From assembly GCA_963737225.1 (NCBI GenBank), contig CAVTSA010000009.1, positions 127,635-191,634 on the forward strand: a stretch of 64,000 nt of DNA, read 5' to 3'. The translations under genes were made by a program, and so were the position numbers. Each line of letters starts with the position of its first letter. The stretch's first letter is position 1. The stretch comes from CAVTSA01 sp963737225. GTDB lineage: Bacteria > Chloroflexota > Dormibacteria > Dormibacterales > Dormibacteraceae. Below, piece after piece: positions 34,288 through 44,457 of the stretch. The notes under the pieces were generated by a model. The model was not told the origin of the DNA. It did no database searches and saw nothing but the letters and a program-made list of their open reading frames with translations.

Positions 34288-34686
34288 ATGGCGATGTCGA
34301 GCTGGTGGCCGGACGGTCGGGACGAGGTGGTGCGGGCGGCGGCCGATGCCGAGCACGCCGGTGTGGAGCTCGATCAGCTGTTCGAGGAGCTGGCGCTGGT
34401 ACTGGAGACGACGCTCCCCGGGAGCTGCGTGGTGACCCGGGCCGGACGCGGCTCCGGTCCCCTGCGGCGGCTCCAGGTGGCGGCGGGGCGGAACAGCCTG
34501 CTCTGCGAGCGCAGGCCGGACGGGTCCTGGGCGACGTCGGTGGCGCTCCTCCACGGGAACGTCGTTGGGCAGGCGCGCCCGGTAGCTGCGGCAGTCTGGG
34601 TACAGACGCTGCGGCAGTCCTTGCGGGAGCGGGCGCGGGAGCAGGGCGAGCTGGCGGACCAGCTTCGAGGGCTGCTCGGAGAGTAG
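34288..34686 (+). CDS. Hypothetical protein
   Basis: A 132-residue protein that I do not recognise. It has an N-terminal helix (about 10-40), a beta-hairpin region (residues 45-100, LQVAAGRNSLLCERRPDGSW) and a C-terminal helix with LREREQGELADQL-like heptads suggesting oligomerisation. Start ATG 34288 (a second ATG lies at 34294). Divergent from the PH-like gene, and followed by the third paired-palindrome repeat. Confidence 0.6.
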   Translation: MAMSSWWPDGRDEVVRAAADAEHAGVELDQLFEELALVLETTLPGSCVVTRAGRGSGPLRRLQVAAGRNSLLCERRPDGSWATSVALLHGNVVGQARPVAAAVWVQTLRQSLRERAREQGELADQLRGLLGE

Positions 34687-34702
34687 GCGCCGATGGCGCA
34701 AA

Positions 34703-34768
34703 GGGCGATTGGTGCACCAACTGCCGATTCCGAGCAGCGCAAGTGGGCGATTGGTGCACCAACGGCCG
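34703..34768. repeat. Paired-palindrome repeat (family I), copy 3
   Basis: TTGGTGCACCAA at 34709-34720 and 34751-34762, again 42 bp apart and again between convergent genes (hypothetical at 34288 and mshC). The 66 bp are identical to copy 2 except for one base. Confidence 0.9.
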
Positions 34769-34805
34769 ACTCCGAGGACGTCGGGGACAACCCCCGCCAT
34801 CTGGT

Positions 34806-36017
<1,212 letters not shown>

Positions 36018-36035
36018 GGTGCCGGCCAGCGATTC

Positions 36036-37241
36036 CTACAGGGCCGCTTGCAGCGCCTCGACCTTGTCGGTGCGCTCCCAGGGCACGTCCAGGTCGTCAC
36101 GCCCGAAGTGGCCGTAGGCCGCCGTCTGGCGGTAGATCGGGCGCAGAAGGTCGAGCTTGTCGATGATCGCGGCGGGGCGCAGGTCGAAGGTGTCGCGGAC
36201 CACCTGCAGCAGCTTGACCTCCTCGATCTCGCCGGTGCCGAACGTCTCGATCGCGATCGAGGTCGGTTGGGCGCGGCCGATGGCGTAGGACACCTGGACC
36301 TCGACGCGAGTGGCCAGGCCGGCGGCGACCAGGTTCTTCGCCACGTGGCGCGCGGCGTAGGCCGCCGAGCGGTCGACCTTGGAGGGATCCTTGCCGCTGA
36401 AGGCGCCGCCACCGTGACGAGCGACGCCGCCGTAGGTGTCGACGATGATCTTGCGGCCGGTAAGGCCGGCGTCGGCCGCCGGACCCCCGAGCTCGAACCG
36501 GCCCGAGGGATTGACGTAGACCTTGAGCCGGTCGTCCACCAAATCCGACGGCAGCACCTTCTCGATGACGGCCGCGCGAACCGCGTCCTGGACCTCCTGC
36601 AGCGAGACCCCGGGCTTGTGGTGCGTGGAGATGACGACCGCTTCGATGCGCTTGGGCCGGCCGCCCGAGTACTCGACGGTGACCTGGGACTTGCCGTCGG
36701 GCAGCAGCCAGGGCAGCTCGCCCGAGTGGCGGACCGCCGCCAGCCGGCGGGTCAGCCGGTGCGCGAGCGATATCGTCATCGGCATCAACTCAGGCGTCTC
36801 GTCGCAGGCGAAGCCGATCATCATGCCCTGGTCGCCGGCTCCCTGCCGCTCGTAGCGATCCTCGGCGTCCTGCGCCCCCTCGCGCTCTTCGAGCGAGTGG
36901 TCGACGCCGCCCGCGATGTCGGGGCTCTGCTCCTTCAGGTAGACGCCGAGCAGCGCGTGATCGGGGTCGAAGCCGGTCCTCTCGTCGACATACCCGATTC
37001 CGCGCACGGTCTGGCGGATGATCGACTCGATGGGGACGTCGGCGGTGGTGGTGACCTCGCCGATGACAGTCAGGAAATCCTTGGTGACCGCCGTCTCGGC
37101 CGCTACGCGGGCGCGGGGGTCCTGCTCGAGGATGGCGTCCAGAATCGCGTCCGAGACCTGGTCACAGACCTTGTCGGGGTGGCCTTCGGTTACGGATTCG
37201 GACGTCAGGAGGTACGACTTGGCGTCGCTGAACGAGGTCAT
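36036..37241 (-). CDS. metK: S-adenosylmethionine synthetase
   Basis: A 401-residue enzyme making SAM from methionine and ATP. The signatures are TEGHPDKVCDQVSDAILD near residue 18, GAGDQGMMIGFACDET near 135, FELGGPAADAGLTGRKIIVD near 250, and GGGAFSGKDPSKVDRSAAY near 280. It is complete and typical in length. ATG 37241. The end is 18 bases from mshC, so the two are probably co-transcribed, grouping sulfur-amino-acid metabolism. No SAM riboswitch was seen upstream. Confidence 0.97.
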   Translation of the reverse strand: MTSFSDAKSYLLTSESVTEGHPDKVCDQVSDAILDAILEQDPRARVAAETAVTKDFLTVIGEVTTTADVPIESIIRQTVRGIGYVDERTGFDPDHALLGVYLKEQSPDIAGGVDHSLEEREGAQDAEDRYERQGAGDQGMMIGFACDETPELMPMTISLAHRLTRRLAAVRHSGELPWLLPDGKSQVTVEYSGGRPKRIEAVVISTHHKPGVSLQEVQDAVRAAVIEKVLPSDLVDDRLKVYVNPSGRFELGGPAADAGLTGRKIIVDTYGGVARHGGGAFSGKDPSKVDRSAAYAARHVAKNLVAAGLATRVEVQVSYAIGRAQPTSIAIETFGTGEIEEVKLLQVVRDTFDLRPAAIIDKLDLLRPIYRQTAAYGHFGRDDLDVPWERTDKVEALQAAL

Positions 37242-37321
37242 GGGCGCTCCAGGCTATGGCTTGGGGAAATCCCCAGCATGCTAGCAGGAGCGCCGGGAGG
37301 GGGCGCCCGGAATCCTCGACC

Positions 37322-37576
37322 TCAGCTGACGGCGTCGAGCTCGGGGGAGGGCCCGAGGATGATCTCCTGGAGGTCGAAGATGTCGTCCAGCACGCGCTGG
37401 ACCTTGCGACCCTCGAGTCGATGGTCGGGGATCAAGCCTGCCGAGCCGAGAAATGCCCGCAGCTGGGTGCCGAGGCCGGCGTCGACACGGGTCCGCCCGG
37501 CCAGCAGCGCGTCCTCCAGCACCTGCAGGCACGCGTCCAGGGATCGCATCCGCATCCGGTTCGAGTTGTTGATCAT
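37322..37576 (-). CDS. Small hypothetical protein
   Basis: An 84-residue helical protein beginning MINNSNRMRMRSLDACLQVLE. I recognise no family. ATG 37576 has AGGAAGAG at a suitable distance. It precedes metK by 80 bases on the same strand. The gap to metK contains a GGGGAAATCCCC motif at 37264-37275. Could be a small regulator, but there is no direct sign of this. Confidence 0.55.
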   Translation of the reverse strand: MINNSNRMRMRSLDACLQVLEDALLAGRTRVDAGLGTQLRAFLGSAGLIPDHRLEGRKVQRVLDDIFDLQEIILGPSPELDAVS

Positions 37577-37767
37577 CGTTACTCTTCCTGCCCCTGCGAG
37601 CATGCAGGTGCGGTCCGCACAAAAGCGTTCGTCCTACTCGGTTTAACCATCCGATACTCCCCTGATGTGACGATCTTGCCGGGTCACGTCGTAGGAGTTG
37701 TCAACCATCCGTAAAGGACGCCGCAGAGTTCCGTATGCGGCGAAGGAGCAGCGGATAAACTCGCGGC

Positions 37768-38412
37768 GTGCGACGACGGTCGCGGCCGATGACCTCGACA
37801 CGGCTTCGCCTGCCGGTCGGCCTGGCTGCCGGCCTGATCGTGGGCACCGCGGTCTCGAATCGGTTTTCGCTTCCCTTCGGCCTGCTCGCGGGCTGGCTCG
37901 CGGGGGCTCTGCTCGTCGACGTCTGGCTGTGGGCCACGATCTGGCCCCTCGACGCCCGTGCTACCCGATCCCATGTGAAGGAAGAGGACCCGGGGCGCCG
38001 TGTCGGGAGCTTCGTCGGCCTTTTTTGCTCGGTGGCCAGCGTCGGCGCGATCGGCTATCTGCTGCTGCAGCGGGCGCCCACGACGCGCCTGGTCGTCATC
38101 CAGGCGGCCCTCTGCGTGATTTCGGTGGTGGTCGCCTGGATCACCGTGCACACCATCTTCACCGTTCGCTACGCGCACATCTACTACTCGGAGCCGGACG
38201 GTGGGTTCGATTTCCACCAGCATCAGCCGCCCCGGTACAGCGACTTCGCCTACGTCGCATTCACCGTCGGCATGTCCTATGCGATCTCCGACACCGACGT
38301 CGGGAAGTCCGAGATCCGCCGCCTGGTGCTGCTCCATGCGCTGATCTCGTACCTGCTGGGTGCCGTCGTGCTCGGCGCCACCATCAACCTCCTGGTAAGC
38401 CTGCCGGGCTGA
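37768..38412 (+). CDS. DUF1345 membrane protein
   Basis: A 214-residue membrane protein with five or six TM helices. The features that fit DUF1345 are the WITVHTIFTVRYAHIYYSEPDGG loop and YSDFAYVAFTVGMSYAISDTDV, followed by a final LLHALISYLLGAVVLGATINLL helix. Function unknown. The start is GTG 37768 or ATG 37789. It converges with the crotonase gene with 11 bases between stops. Confidence 0.88.
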   Translation: MRRRSRPMTSTRLRLPVGLAAGLIVGTAVSNRFSLPFGLLAGWLAGALLVDVWLWATIWPLDARATRSHVKEEDPGRRVGSFVGLFCSVASVGAIGYLLLQRAPTTRLVVIQAALCVISVVVAWITVHTIFTVRYAHIYYSEPDGGFDFHQHQPPRYSDFAYVAFTVGMSYAISDTDVGKSEIRRLVLLHALISYLLGAVVLGATINLLVSLPG

Positions 38413-38423
38413 GATCGCCTGGC

Positions 38424-39209
38424 TTACCGCCCGACGAAGGCCGGCGCGCGCTTCTCGATCACCGCCCGCAGCCCTTCCGCATGGTCGGCGGTGGCCGCAC
38501 AGAGCTCTCCCGACCGCCGCTCGTTCCGCAGCGCCGACTCCAGGGACAGGGTGGCGTTCTCGCGCAGGTTCTCCTTGGCCAGCCCGATCGCGACCGTGGG
38601 ACCGGCCGCCAGCCGGCCCGCCCACTGCTCGACCGTGGAGGCAAAGAGCTCCGGCTCGACGAGCGTGCTCAGCAGGCCGATCCGATCCGCTTCCTCCGAC
38701 CCGATGATGCGGCCGGTAAAGATCAGCTCGGCCGCCCGCACGGCCCCCACCGCCCGCGGCAGCAGGAAGGACGCGCCACCGTCGGGGCAGAAGCCGATGT
38801 TGACGTAGACCGAGCCGAAGCGGGCGTTGGTGGAGGCGATACGCAGGTCCGCGGCGAGTGCCAGGTCGAAGCCCGCCCCTACCGCGACCCCGTTCACGGC
38901 CGCGATCACCGGCTTGGGCATCCGGTACAGGCGCGGCATCAGCTGGTGCATCAGCTGCACCCAGTCGTCGTCCTCCGGACTGGCGCCGGCGCTCCACTCC
39001 TTCACGTCGGCCCCGGCGCAAAAGCCACGACCGGCGCCGGTCAGCACCAGGCACCGGACAGAGGCATCCCGCCAGGCCCGGGCGAGGACCGCGTCGAGCT
39101 CGACCAGCATGGCGGTATCGAGCGCATTCAGACGCTGAGGCCGGTTGAGCGTCGCCGTCGCCACTCCGCGACCGTCGACCTCGAACAGGACCCGCGGTTC
39201 AGTCTCCAT
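38424..39209 (-). CDS. Enoyl-CoA hydratase/isomerase (crotonase) family protein
   Basis: A 261-residue crotonase-fold protein. GRGFCAGADVKEW is the first oxyanion-hole region and IAAVNGVAVGAGFDLALAADLRIAS the second; GSVYVNIGFCPDGGASFLLPRAVG follows. The position usually holding a hydratase Glu pair has only part of it, so an isomerase or other crotonase reaction is possible. It is the third gene of a minus-strand block with an acyl-CoA dehydrogenase and an NDP-forming acyl-CoA synthetase, suggesting catabolism of a carboxylic acid via its CoA ester. Confidence 0.92.
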   Translation of the reverse strand: METEPRVLFEVDGRGVATATLNRPQRLNALDTAMLVELDAVLARAWRDASVRCLVLTGAGRGFCAGADVKEWSAGASPEDDDWVQLMHQLMPRLYRMPKPVIAAVNGVAVGAGFDLALAADLRIASTNARFGSVYVNIGFCPDGGASFLLPRAVGAVRAAELIFTGRIIGSEEADRIGLLSTLVEPELFASTVEQWAGRLAAGPTVAIGLAKENLRENATLSLESALRNERRSGELCAATADHAEGLRAVIEKRAPAFVGR

Positions 39210-39242
39210 GGCTTCCCTCCTCGGCCAGCCGAGCGGCCGCAG

Positions 39243-40406
39243 TCACCGGATGCCGATCCCGTGCCGGAGCAGCGAGCGCGCGATGATCGAGCGCTGGATC
39301 TCCGACGTTCCCTCCCAGATGCGCTCGATGCGCGCGTTTCGGTAGATGCGCTCGACTACGGTCTCCCGCATGTACCCCATGCCGCCGAGGATCTGCACCG
39401 CGCGGTCCGCGATCCGGCCCAGTGCCTCCGACGCGAACACCTTGACCATCGCCGCGGCGGCATTGACCTCGCGCAGCGGGGCACCTCGATCGACCATGCG
39501 CGCCGCCTCGTAGGTCATGGTCCGGGCGGCGAAGAGGTCGACGGCCGAGTCGGCGAGCATGAACTGGATCGCCTGGAAGTCGGCGATCGGGCGGTTGAAC
39601 TGTCGCCGCTCGAGCGCGTAGTCACGGGCCACCTCCAGGGCGCGCCCGGCCGGCCCGATGCAGCGAGCGGCGGTCATGATGCGACCCTCGCGCAACCAGT
39701 CGCGGGCCAGGTCGAAGCCCTTGCCCACCTCCCCCAGCACGTTCTGGTCGGCAACCCGGCAGTCTGAGCAGACCAGCTCCGCCTGCCGGTAGCCGCGGTG
39801 GCCCATCGTCTCGTGGATCTGGCCGACCTCGAAGCCCGTCGTGCCCTTCTCGATCAGGAAGGCGGTCACCCGGTCGCGCTCGGCGGACGGATCGGTCACC
39901 GCGAAGAAGATCGCGAAGTCGGCGGTGTCGCCGTGGCTGATGAATCGTTTGTTGCCGTTGACCAGCCATCCTCCCGGGACCCGAGACGCGTGGGCCTCCA
40001 TGCCGGCCGCGTCCGACCCGGCATTCGGTTCGGTCAGCGCAAAGCAGTCCTGGCGCTCCCCCCGCACGCACGGCAGCAGGAACCGCTCCCGCTGCTCGGC
40101 GTTGCAGGCGAGCAGGATGTTGGACGGATTCGGAGCCACCTCGGCGAGGCCTGAGCCGGCCCGGGAGAGCTCCTCCTCTACGACCGCCTGACCGAGGGTC
40201 GAAAGGCCCCCTCCGCCGACCTCCCGCGGCATGCCCACGGCGTTCAGGCCCAGCTCCACCGACTTGGCGCGCAGCGCCCGCTCGACCTCGTCGGGGAGCC
40301 CGTCGTGCCGCTCGATGTGGTCCTCCCAGGGGAGCAGCTCGGTGTCGACGAAGCGGCGAACCAGCGCGCGCAGCTCCTCCAGCTCGGGAGGCAGGTCGTA
40401 CTTCAC
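39243..40406 (-). CDS. Acyl-CoA dehydrogenase
   Basis: A 387-residue flavoprotein. CFALTEPNAGSDAAGMEAHA is the first FAD-binding signature, and QILGGMGYMRETVVERIYRNARIERIWEGTSEIQRSIIAR covers the C-terminal motif and the catalytic Glu region (WEGTSEIQ). GTG 40406 overlaps the stop of the upstream synthetase gene (GTGA) and has AGGAGGA just before. A dehydrogenase acting on the CoA ester made by the upstream enzyme is likely; chain length is unknown. Confidence 0.94.
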   Translation of the reverse strand: MKYDLPPELEELRALVRRFVDTELLPWEDHIERHDGLPDEVERALRAKSVELGLNAVGMPREVGGGGLSTLGQAVVEEELSRAGSGLAEVAPNPSNILLACNAEQRERFLLPCVRGERQDCFALTEPNAGSDAAGMEAHASRVPGGWLVNGNKRFISHGDTADFAIFFAVTDPSAERDRVTAFLIEKGTTGFEVGQIHETMGHRGYRQAELVCSDCRVADQNVLGEVGKGFDLARDWLREGRIMTAARCIGPAGRALEVARDYALERRQFNRPIADFQAIQFMLADSAVDLFAARTMTYEAARMVDRGAPLREVNAAAAMVKVFASEALGRIADRAVQILGGMGYMRETVVERIYRNARIERIWEGTSEIQRSIIARSLLRHGIGIR

Positions 40407-42559
40407 CCGGGTTCCTCCTCGGGGCGGGCGAGGACGGCGAGCGCGTCGACGGCGACGCAGCCCCTCCCGCCGGGCCCGGGCAGGATCGGGTTCAGATCCA
40501 GCTCGCGCACCTGAGGCAGCTCCGTCAGCAGGTCGCTCATCGCGACCAGGACGTCCGCCACCGCCTCGCGGTCGATCCCCGGCCGCCCGCGATGGCCGTC
40601 CAGCATCGTCCGTGACCGCAGCTCGGCCATCATCTCGAGCGCTTCCTGGCGGTCGATCGGGGCCAGCCGGTGGGCCGTGTCCTGGAGCAGCTCGGTCAGC
40701 ACCCCGCCCGCGCCGACCATCAGCACCGGTCCGAACTGAGGGTCGTTCCGGCCGCCGACGATGAGCTCGACGCCCCCTTCCACCTGCTGTTCCACGAGCA
40801 CCATTACGTCCTCGAAGCCAGCTCGGCGTCCTCGCTCGGAAAGCTCCACGAAGGCGGCTTTGGCCTGCGCGGCATCCGCCACGCCGAGCAGCACACCCCC
40901 GATGTCGGACTTGTGCGCCAAGCCCGGGCCGTGCAGCTTCATCGCCACCGGGAAGCCTAGCTGGCGAGCCTGCGTCTCCGCTGCCGTCGCCGAGGTCACC
41001 ACCGACCCGGGCGGCGTCGGGATCCCGTAGAGCGCGACCAGGCCCTTCGCGGTCGCTTCGGCGAGCTCCGCGGGGCCACGGTCGAGCAGGCGTCGGGCTC
41101 GCTTCTGGCGCGCGGTGTCGACGACCGTACCACCGGGCCGCCGGCGCTCGAGAGCCGCCATCGCCTGCTCGCGGCGGGCGGCATAGGCAAGGGCGGCGAG
41201 GGCCGGACGGAGGCCGGCCAGGGGCACCACGCCGAGATCCTCCAGCTCCGCCATGTGCTCGCTGCGGACGTCCCCCACGGTGGCGATGCTGACCACCAGC
41301 CGGCTCGTCTCCGCGGCGCCCGCGGCAAGGCCCTCGAGTATGCGTCGCCACGCCCCGTCGTCGGCGGGGGCGTGCGCGGGTCGATCCCCGAGGTGGACAA
41401 CGACGTCGACCCCGGGGGCACCGGCGAGCGCCACCACGGCGCTGCGGTAGACCGCGGCGTCACCCCAGGTTGCGGCCGTGACGTCAAGAGGGTTGGTGGG
41501 AGTGATGAATGGAGGGAGCCGGCCCGCGAGCTCGGCGGCCGACGCCGCCGGCAGCGGCGGGAGCTCCAAGCCTTGCTCTGTCGCCAGATCGGCAAGGAGC
41601 GCGCACTCGCCGCCCGAGGTGCTCAGCGCGCCGACCCCGACGCCACGGAGCCGGCGGCCCGAGGTCAGCACCGCACACGTGGCCAGCAGCTCATCGAGGT
41701 CGTGTACGTCGACCGCCCCATGGTGCCGGAGAAGCGCGCGCATCAGGTGGTCGGGCCCGGAGAGGCTGCCGGTGTGCGCAAGCGTCGCGACGCGGCCGAG
41801 GCGGGTGCGACCCGCCCGCAGCACCACCACCGGGACGTCCTGATCGGCGGCCCGGGCCAGCACCGCAGAGAAGCGATCGAGGTCGGGCACGCCCTCGAGC
41901 ATGGCCGCGACCACGCTCACGTCTGGCGCGCTCAGCAGCTGCTCGATGAGCTCGGTGGCGGTCACGTCGAGCTGGTTGCCGCAGGACACGATCTTGGTGA
42001 AACGCACACCCCGACCGGTGGACAGGACGGTGAGTGGCATGTTCCCGCTCTGGGCCACCAGCCCGACCCCACGGCTGGCGCGCAGGCCCGCGGACGGCAG
42101 GACGACCGGCCACAGGGCGCAGCCTTCAGCGAGGTCGATGGTTCCCAGGCAGTTCGGGCCGACCACCCGCAGGCCGTTCTCGCGGGCGGTGTGCCGGACC
42201 GCCTCGGCCCACTCGAGCCCGGCGTGGTCGGGGCCCTCGCCCAGGCCGCTGGCGTAGACGATCGCGACCTCGCTCCTGACCGCTGCCGCCGATTCGATGA
42301 CGGCCGGAACCCGGGCCGCGGGTACCGCCACCACCACCGTCTGGATCCAATCCGGCACCGCCTCCAGGCTGGGATAGCACCGGAGCCCGGCAACCTGCCG
42401 GTACGCGGGGTTGATGGGATAGATGGAACCGCGGTACCCCATCGAACGGAGGTTCTGGATCGTGGTCAGGGCGTATCCGTCACGGGGTGAGGCGCCCACC
42501 ACCGCCACCGACCAGGGATTGAACAGCGCCGCCAGGCTGCCCGTCGACGCCCGGGTCAC
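40403..42559 (-). CDS. NDP-forming acyl-CoA synthetase, fused alpha-beta type
   Basis: A 718-residue protein joining the CoA-binding/ligase alpha part (about 1-460) to an ATP-grasp beta part (about 480-718). Marks are VAVVGASPRDGYALTTIQNL (CoA-binding), VGPNCLGTID, GLVAQSGNM, a phosphohistidine-type loop RVATLAHTGSLSGPD, and FPVAMKLHGPGLAHKSDIGGV for the ATP-grasp. It would activate a carboxylate to its CoA ester using ATP or another NTP. It heads the acyl-CoA operon; the stop overlaps the dehydrogenase start. Confidence 0.92.
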   Translation of the reverse strand: MTRASTGSLAALFNPWSVAVVGASPRDGYALTTIQNLRSMGYRGSIYPINPAYRQVAGLRCYPSLEAVPDWIQTVVVAVPAARVPAVIESAAAVRSEVAIVYASGLGEGPDHAGLEWAEAVRHTARENGLRVVGPNCLGTIDLAEGCALWPVVLPSAGLRASRGVGLVAQSGNMPLTVLSTGRGVRFTKIVSCGNQLDVTATELIEQLLSAPDVSVVAAMLEGVPDLDRFSAVLARAADQDVPVVVLRAGRTRLGRVATLAHTGSLSGPDHLMRALLRHHGAVDVHDLDELLATCAVLTSGRRLRGVGVGALSTSGGECALLADLATEQGLELPPLPAASAAELAGRLPPFITPTNPLDVTAATWGDAAVYRSAVVALAGAPGVDVVVHLGDRPAHAPADDGAWRRILEGLAAGAAETSRLVVSIATVGDVRSEHMAELEDLGVVPLAGLRPALAALAYAARREQAMAALERRRPGGTVVDTARQKRARRLLDRGPAELAEATAKGLVALYGIPTPPGSVVTSATAAETQARQLGFPVAMKLHGPGLAHKSDIGGVLLGVADAAQAKAAFVELSERGRRAGFEDVMVLVEQQVEGGVELIVGGRNDPQFGPVLMVGAGGVLTELLQDTAHRLAPIDRQEALEMMAELRSRTMLDGHRGRPGIDREAVADVLVAMSDLLTELPQVRELDLNPILPGPGGRGCVAVDALAVLARPEEEPG

Positions 42560-42580
42560 GGGTCCGGTCTACGAGGCGTG

Positions 42581-42964
42581 TTATCGACGGGTCCCGTCAT
42601 CCGACATCGCCTTGAATGCCGCCAGCGGGCTTGGGTGAGCCGGTTGGTAGAGGTGCAGCTCGCCACCGCCGGGGAGGGCGAAGCCGGCCATGCGTCCGAA
42701 CCCCTCGTCGGCCGCCGGACCCGTGAACTCGACCCCTCTCGCTCGAAGCGCGATCATGTCGCCGGCGAGGTCGTCGCTCATCAGATACATCCGGTGAATC
42801 GAGTTCTCGGACCAGGGATGCACTGCGAGCTCGCTCGGGGGCTGAGCGAAGATCAACCAGCCGCCGTGCGCATCCACGTGGTGCCAGCCCAGCACGTCGC
42901 GGAAGAACGCACGGTCGGCCTCGGCGTCACGGCTGAAGACGATCGTGTGAACGCCTTTGATCAC
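42581..42964 (-). CDS. VOC-family (glyoxalase-fold) protein
   Basis: A 127-residue protein with two beta-alpha-beta-beta-beta modules: GVHTIVFSRDAEADRAFFRDVLGW and MYLMSDDLAGDMIALRARGVEFTG, ending in a GGELHLYQP strand. Metal ligands cannot be firmly assigned. It precedes the acyl-CoA block on the same strand by 21 bases, so it may head that transcript. Function unknown. Confidence 0.88.
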   Translation of the reverse strand: MIKGVHTIVFSRDAEADRAFFRDVLGWHHVDAHGGWLIFAQPPSELAVHPWSENSIHRMYLMSDDLAGDMIALRARGVEFTGPAADEGFGRMAGFALPGGGELHLYQPAHPSPLAAFKAMSDDGTRR

Positions 42965-43022
42965 CCCGCGCGAGTATAGGGACGGCGGGTCCCATCCACG
43001 ATCGCCGGCTCCCCGGCAGGCG

Positions 43023-44051
43023 CTACAGACCGGGGATCACCCCCCGGGTGAAGAGCTCGAGGGACCGCAGCGACTGCTCGCGGGTCAGGCTCCCGAAGGC
43101 GAAGGCGCCCACGAAGTAGTTGCCGCCCCACATCGCCAGGTACTCCTGCAACCTTCGCCGGACGGTGGCCGGGGAGCCGGCGATCAGGTATCCCTGCTCG
43201 GCGAATGCCTCCAGATCAGAGGGCCAGTACTCCTCGCCGCGGTCGCGCAGCCAGAGGTAGTTGAAGCTCTCGAACCACCTCGCCAGCGCCGGCATCGCTT
43301 CCGCGCGGGCCTGGGTGTCGGTCTCGGCGACGTAGACGTGCCTCGCGTGTCCGTACAGCGGCTCCGGGACATGCGCGTTCAGGCGGCCCGCGTCCGCGCG
43401 GTGCTCGTCCAGCGCTCTCCGATAGATCGAGGTCGCCGCATCAGGCGCCACCCCCTGTCGTGCCAGCAGGAACGCGAACACGGTGTTCAGCCCCTGCTCC
43501 CCGGCGAAGGCGACCGACTGGGGGCTCGACGTCGGATACCACAGTGGCGGACAGGGCTGCTGGAGCGGCCGGAGCGGGGTGCTGGCTCGCCGTGGGTAGC
43601 GCGGACCCTGGACGTCGACCTGACCGTCGAGCAGCCCCCGGCGCAGGATCTCCCACACCTCGAGGTAGCGGTCGCGGGCCTCTTCCACAGCGATCCCGTA
43701 GTTGCCGAGCTCGTACGGGTTGCCTCCGCGCCCGATTCCGACGTCGAGCCGGCCGCGGCACAGGTGGTCGAGCATGCACACCTCCTCCCAGAGGCGGACC
43801 GGCTCGTACAGCGGCAGGACGTTGACCAGCGTGCCCAGACGGATCCGCCGCGTGCGCTGCGCGGCCGAGGAGAGAAAGAGGTTCGGTGAAGGTGCCAGCC
43901 CGAGCGGTGTGCCGTGATGCTCCGCTAAGTGGTAGCACCAGTAGGGACCGCGGTCGGCGAGCTCGAGCAGGTGGAGGCGGTCGTCGTAGATCTCCTCCGG
44001 CGGCCTCCCGGCGTCGTCGAGCCAGTCGAATAAGCCGAAGCGCAGGGCCAT
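43023..44051 (-). CDS. LLM-class flavin-dependent oxidoreductase
   Basis: A 342-residue bacterial-luciferase-like TIM-barrel oxidoreductase. The start MALRFGLFDWLDDAGRPPEE is typical, with HHGTPLGLAPSPNLFLSSAA, RIRLGTLVNVLPLYEPVRLWEE and GRLDVGIGRGGNPYELGNYG. FMN or F420 may be the cofactor. The substrate is unknown. The start is taken at ATG 44051, directly before the first strand. Confidence 0.92.
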   Translation of the reverse strand: MALRFGLFDWLDDAGRPPEEIYDDRLHLLELADRGPYWCYHLAEHHGTPLGLAPSPNLFLSSAAQRTRRIRLGTLVNVLPLYEPVRLWEEVCMLDHLCRGRLDVGIGRGGNPYELGNYGIAVEEARDRYLEVWEILRRGLLDGQVDVQGPRYPRRASTPLRPLQQPCPPLWYPTSSPQSVAFAGEQGLNTVFAFLLARQGVAPDAATSIYRRALDEHRADAGRLNAHVPEPLYGHARHVYVAETDTQARAEAMPALARWFESFNYLWLRDRGEEYWPSDLEAFAEQGYLIAGSPATVRRRLQEYLAMWGGNYFVGAFAFGSLTREQSLRSLELFTRGVIPGL

Positions 44052-44155
44052 AGCGTGTGACTGTAGACCGGGCCGGGGCCACTCGCCCTGTCCTGGCGGA
44101 GTGGTCATGGCGCCTGCAGCCGCGACCTGACAGTGTGGGGGCGACTGCTACGTCG

Positions 44156-44400
44156 TCACCCGAGTGGTCGGGCCTCGGGGCTGGGCAAGCCCGGGTCCGA
44201 TGGCGGCGCGGGCACCGGCGACAGAGCGGGTGCCGCCAATGGCGACGGTGATGGTTCCGGGCGGGGTTGGATGGCCGCGTATTCGACGCGATGGCATCCG
44301 CAGCCGGATCGGCATCGACGAGCGAGCTGACGGTCACGGTGTTGATGACTGCCCCGCCGGCAGCCTGAGGCATGCTCACTGGGACCGTCACGACTGACAC
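44156..44400 (-). pseudogene. Possible remnant of a DUF11-type surface protein
   Basis: On the minus strand, one frame (44400 to about 44270) reads like the end of a DUF11/Ig-like repeat (INTVTVSSLVDADPAADAIA). After a frame change the other frame (to 44156) is Pro-rich (PEPSPSPLAAPALSPVPAPP). The two together would resemble the C-terminal part of a secreted surface protein. The match is short and made by eye. The remaining bases between 44052 and 44457 contain no convincing gene. Confidence 0.3.
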
Positions 44401-44457
44401 TCAGCCCAGAAGCGGAGCCGTCAACCGCTAGCAGTGCAGACCCCTGCACATGATCAC

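Noticed and set aside
36036..37321. A SAM riboswitch before metK
   Set aside because: The upstream 80 bases show no SAM-I or SAM-II core elements; only a short palindrome is seen.
40403..42559. A succinyl-CoA synthetase instead of an NDP-forming acyl-CoA synthetase
   Set aside because: Alpha and beta parts are fused in one chain and the gene lies with an acyl-CoA dehydrogenase and a crotonase, which fits an acyl-CoA synthetase better.
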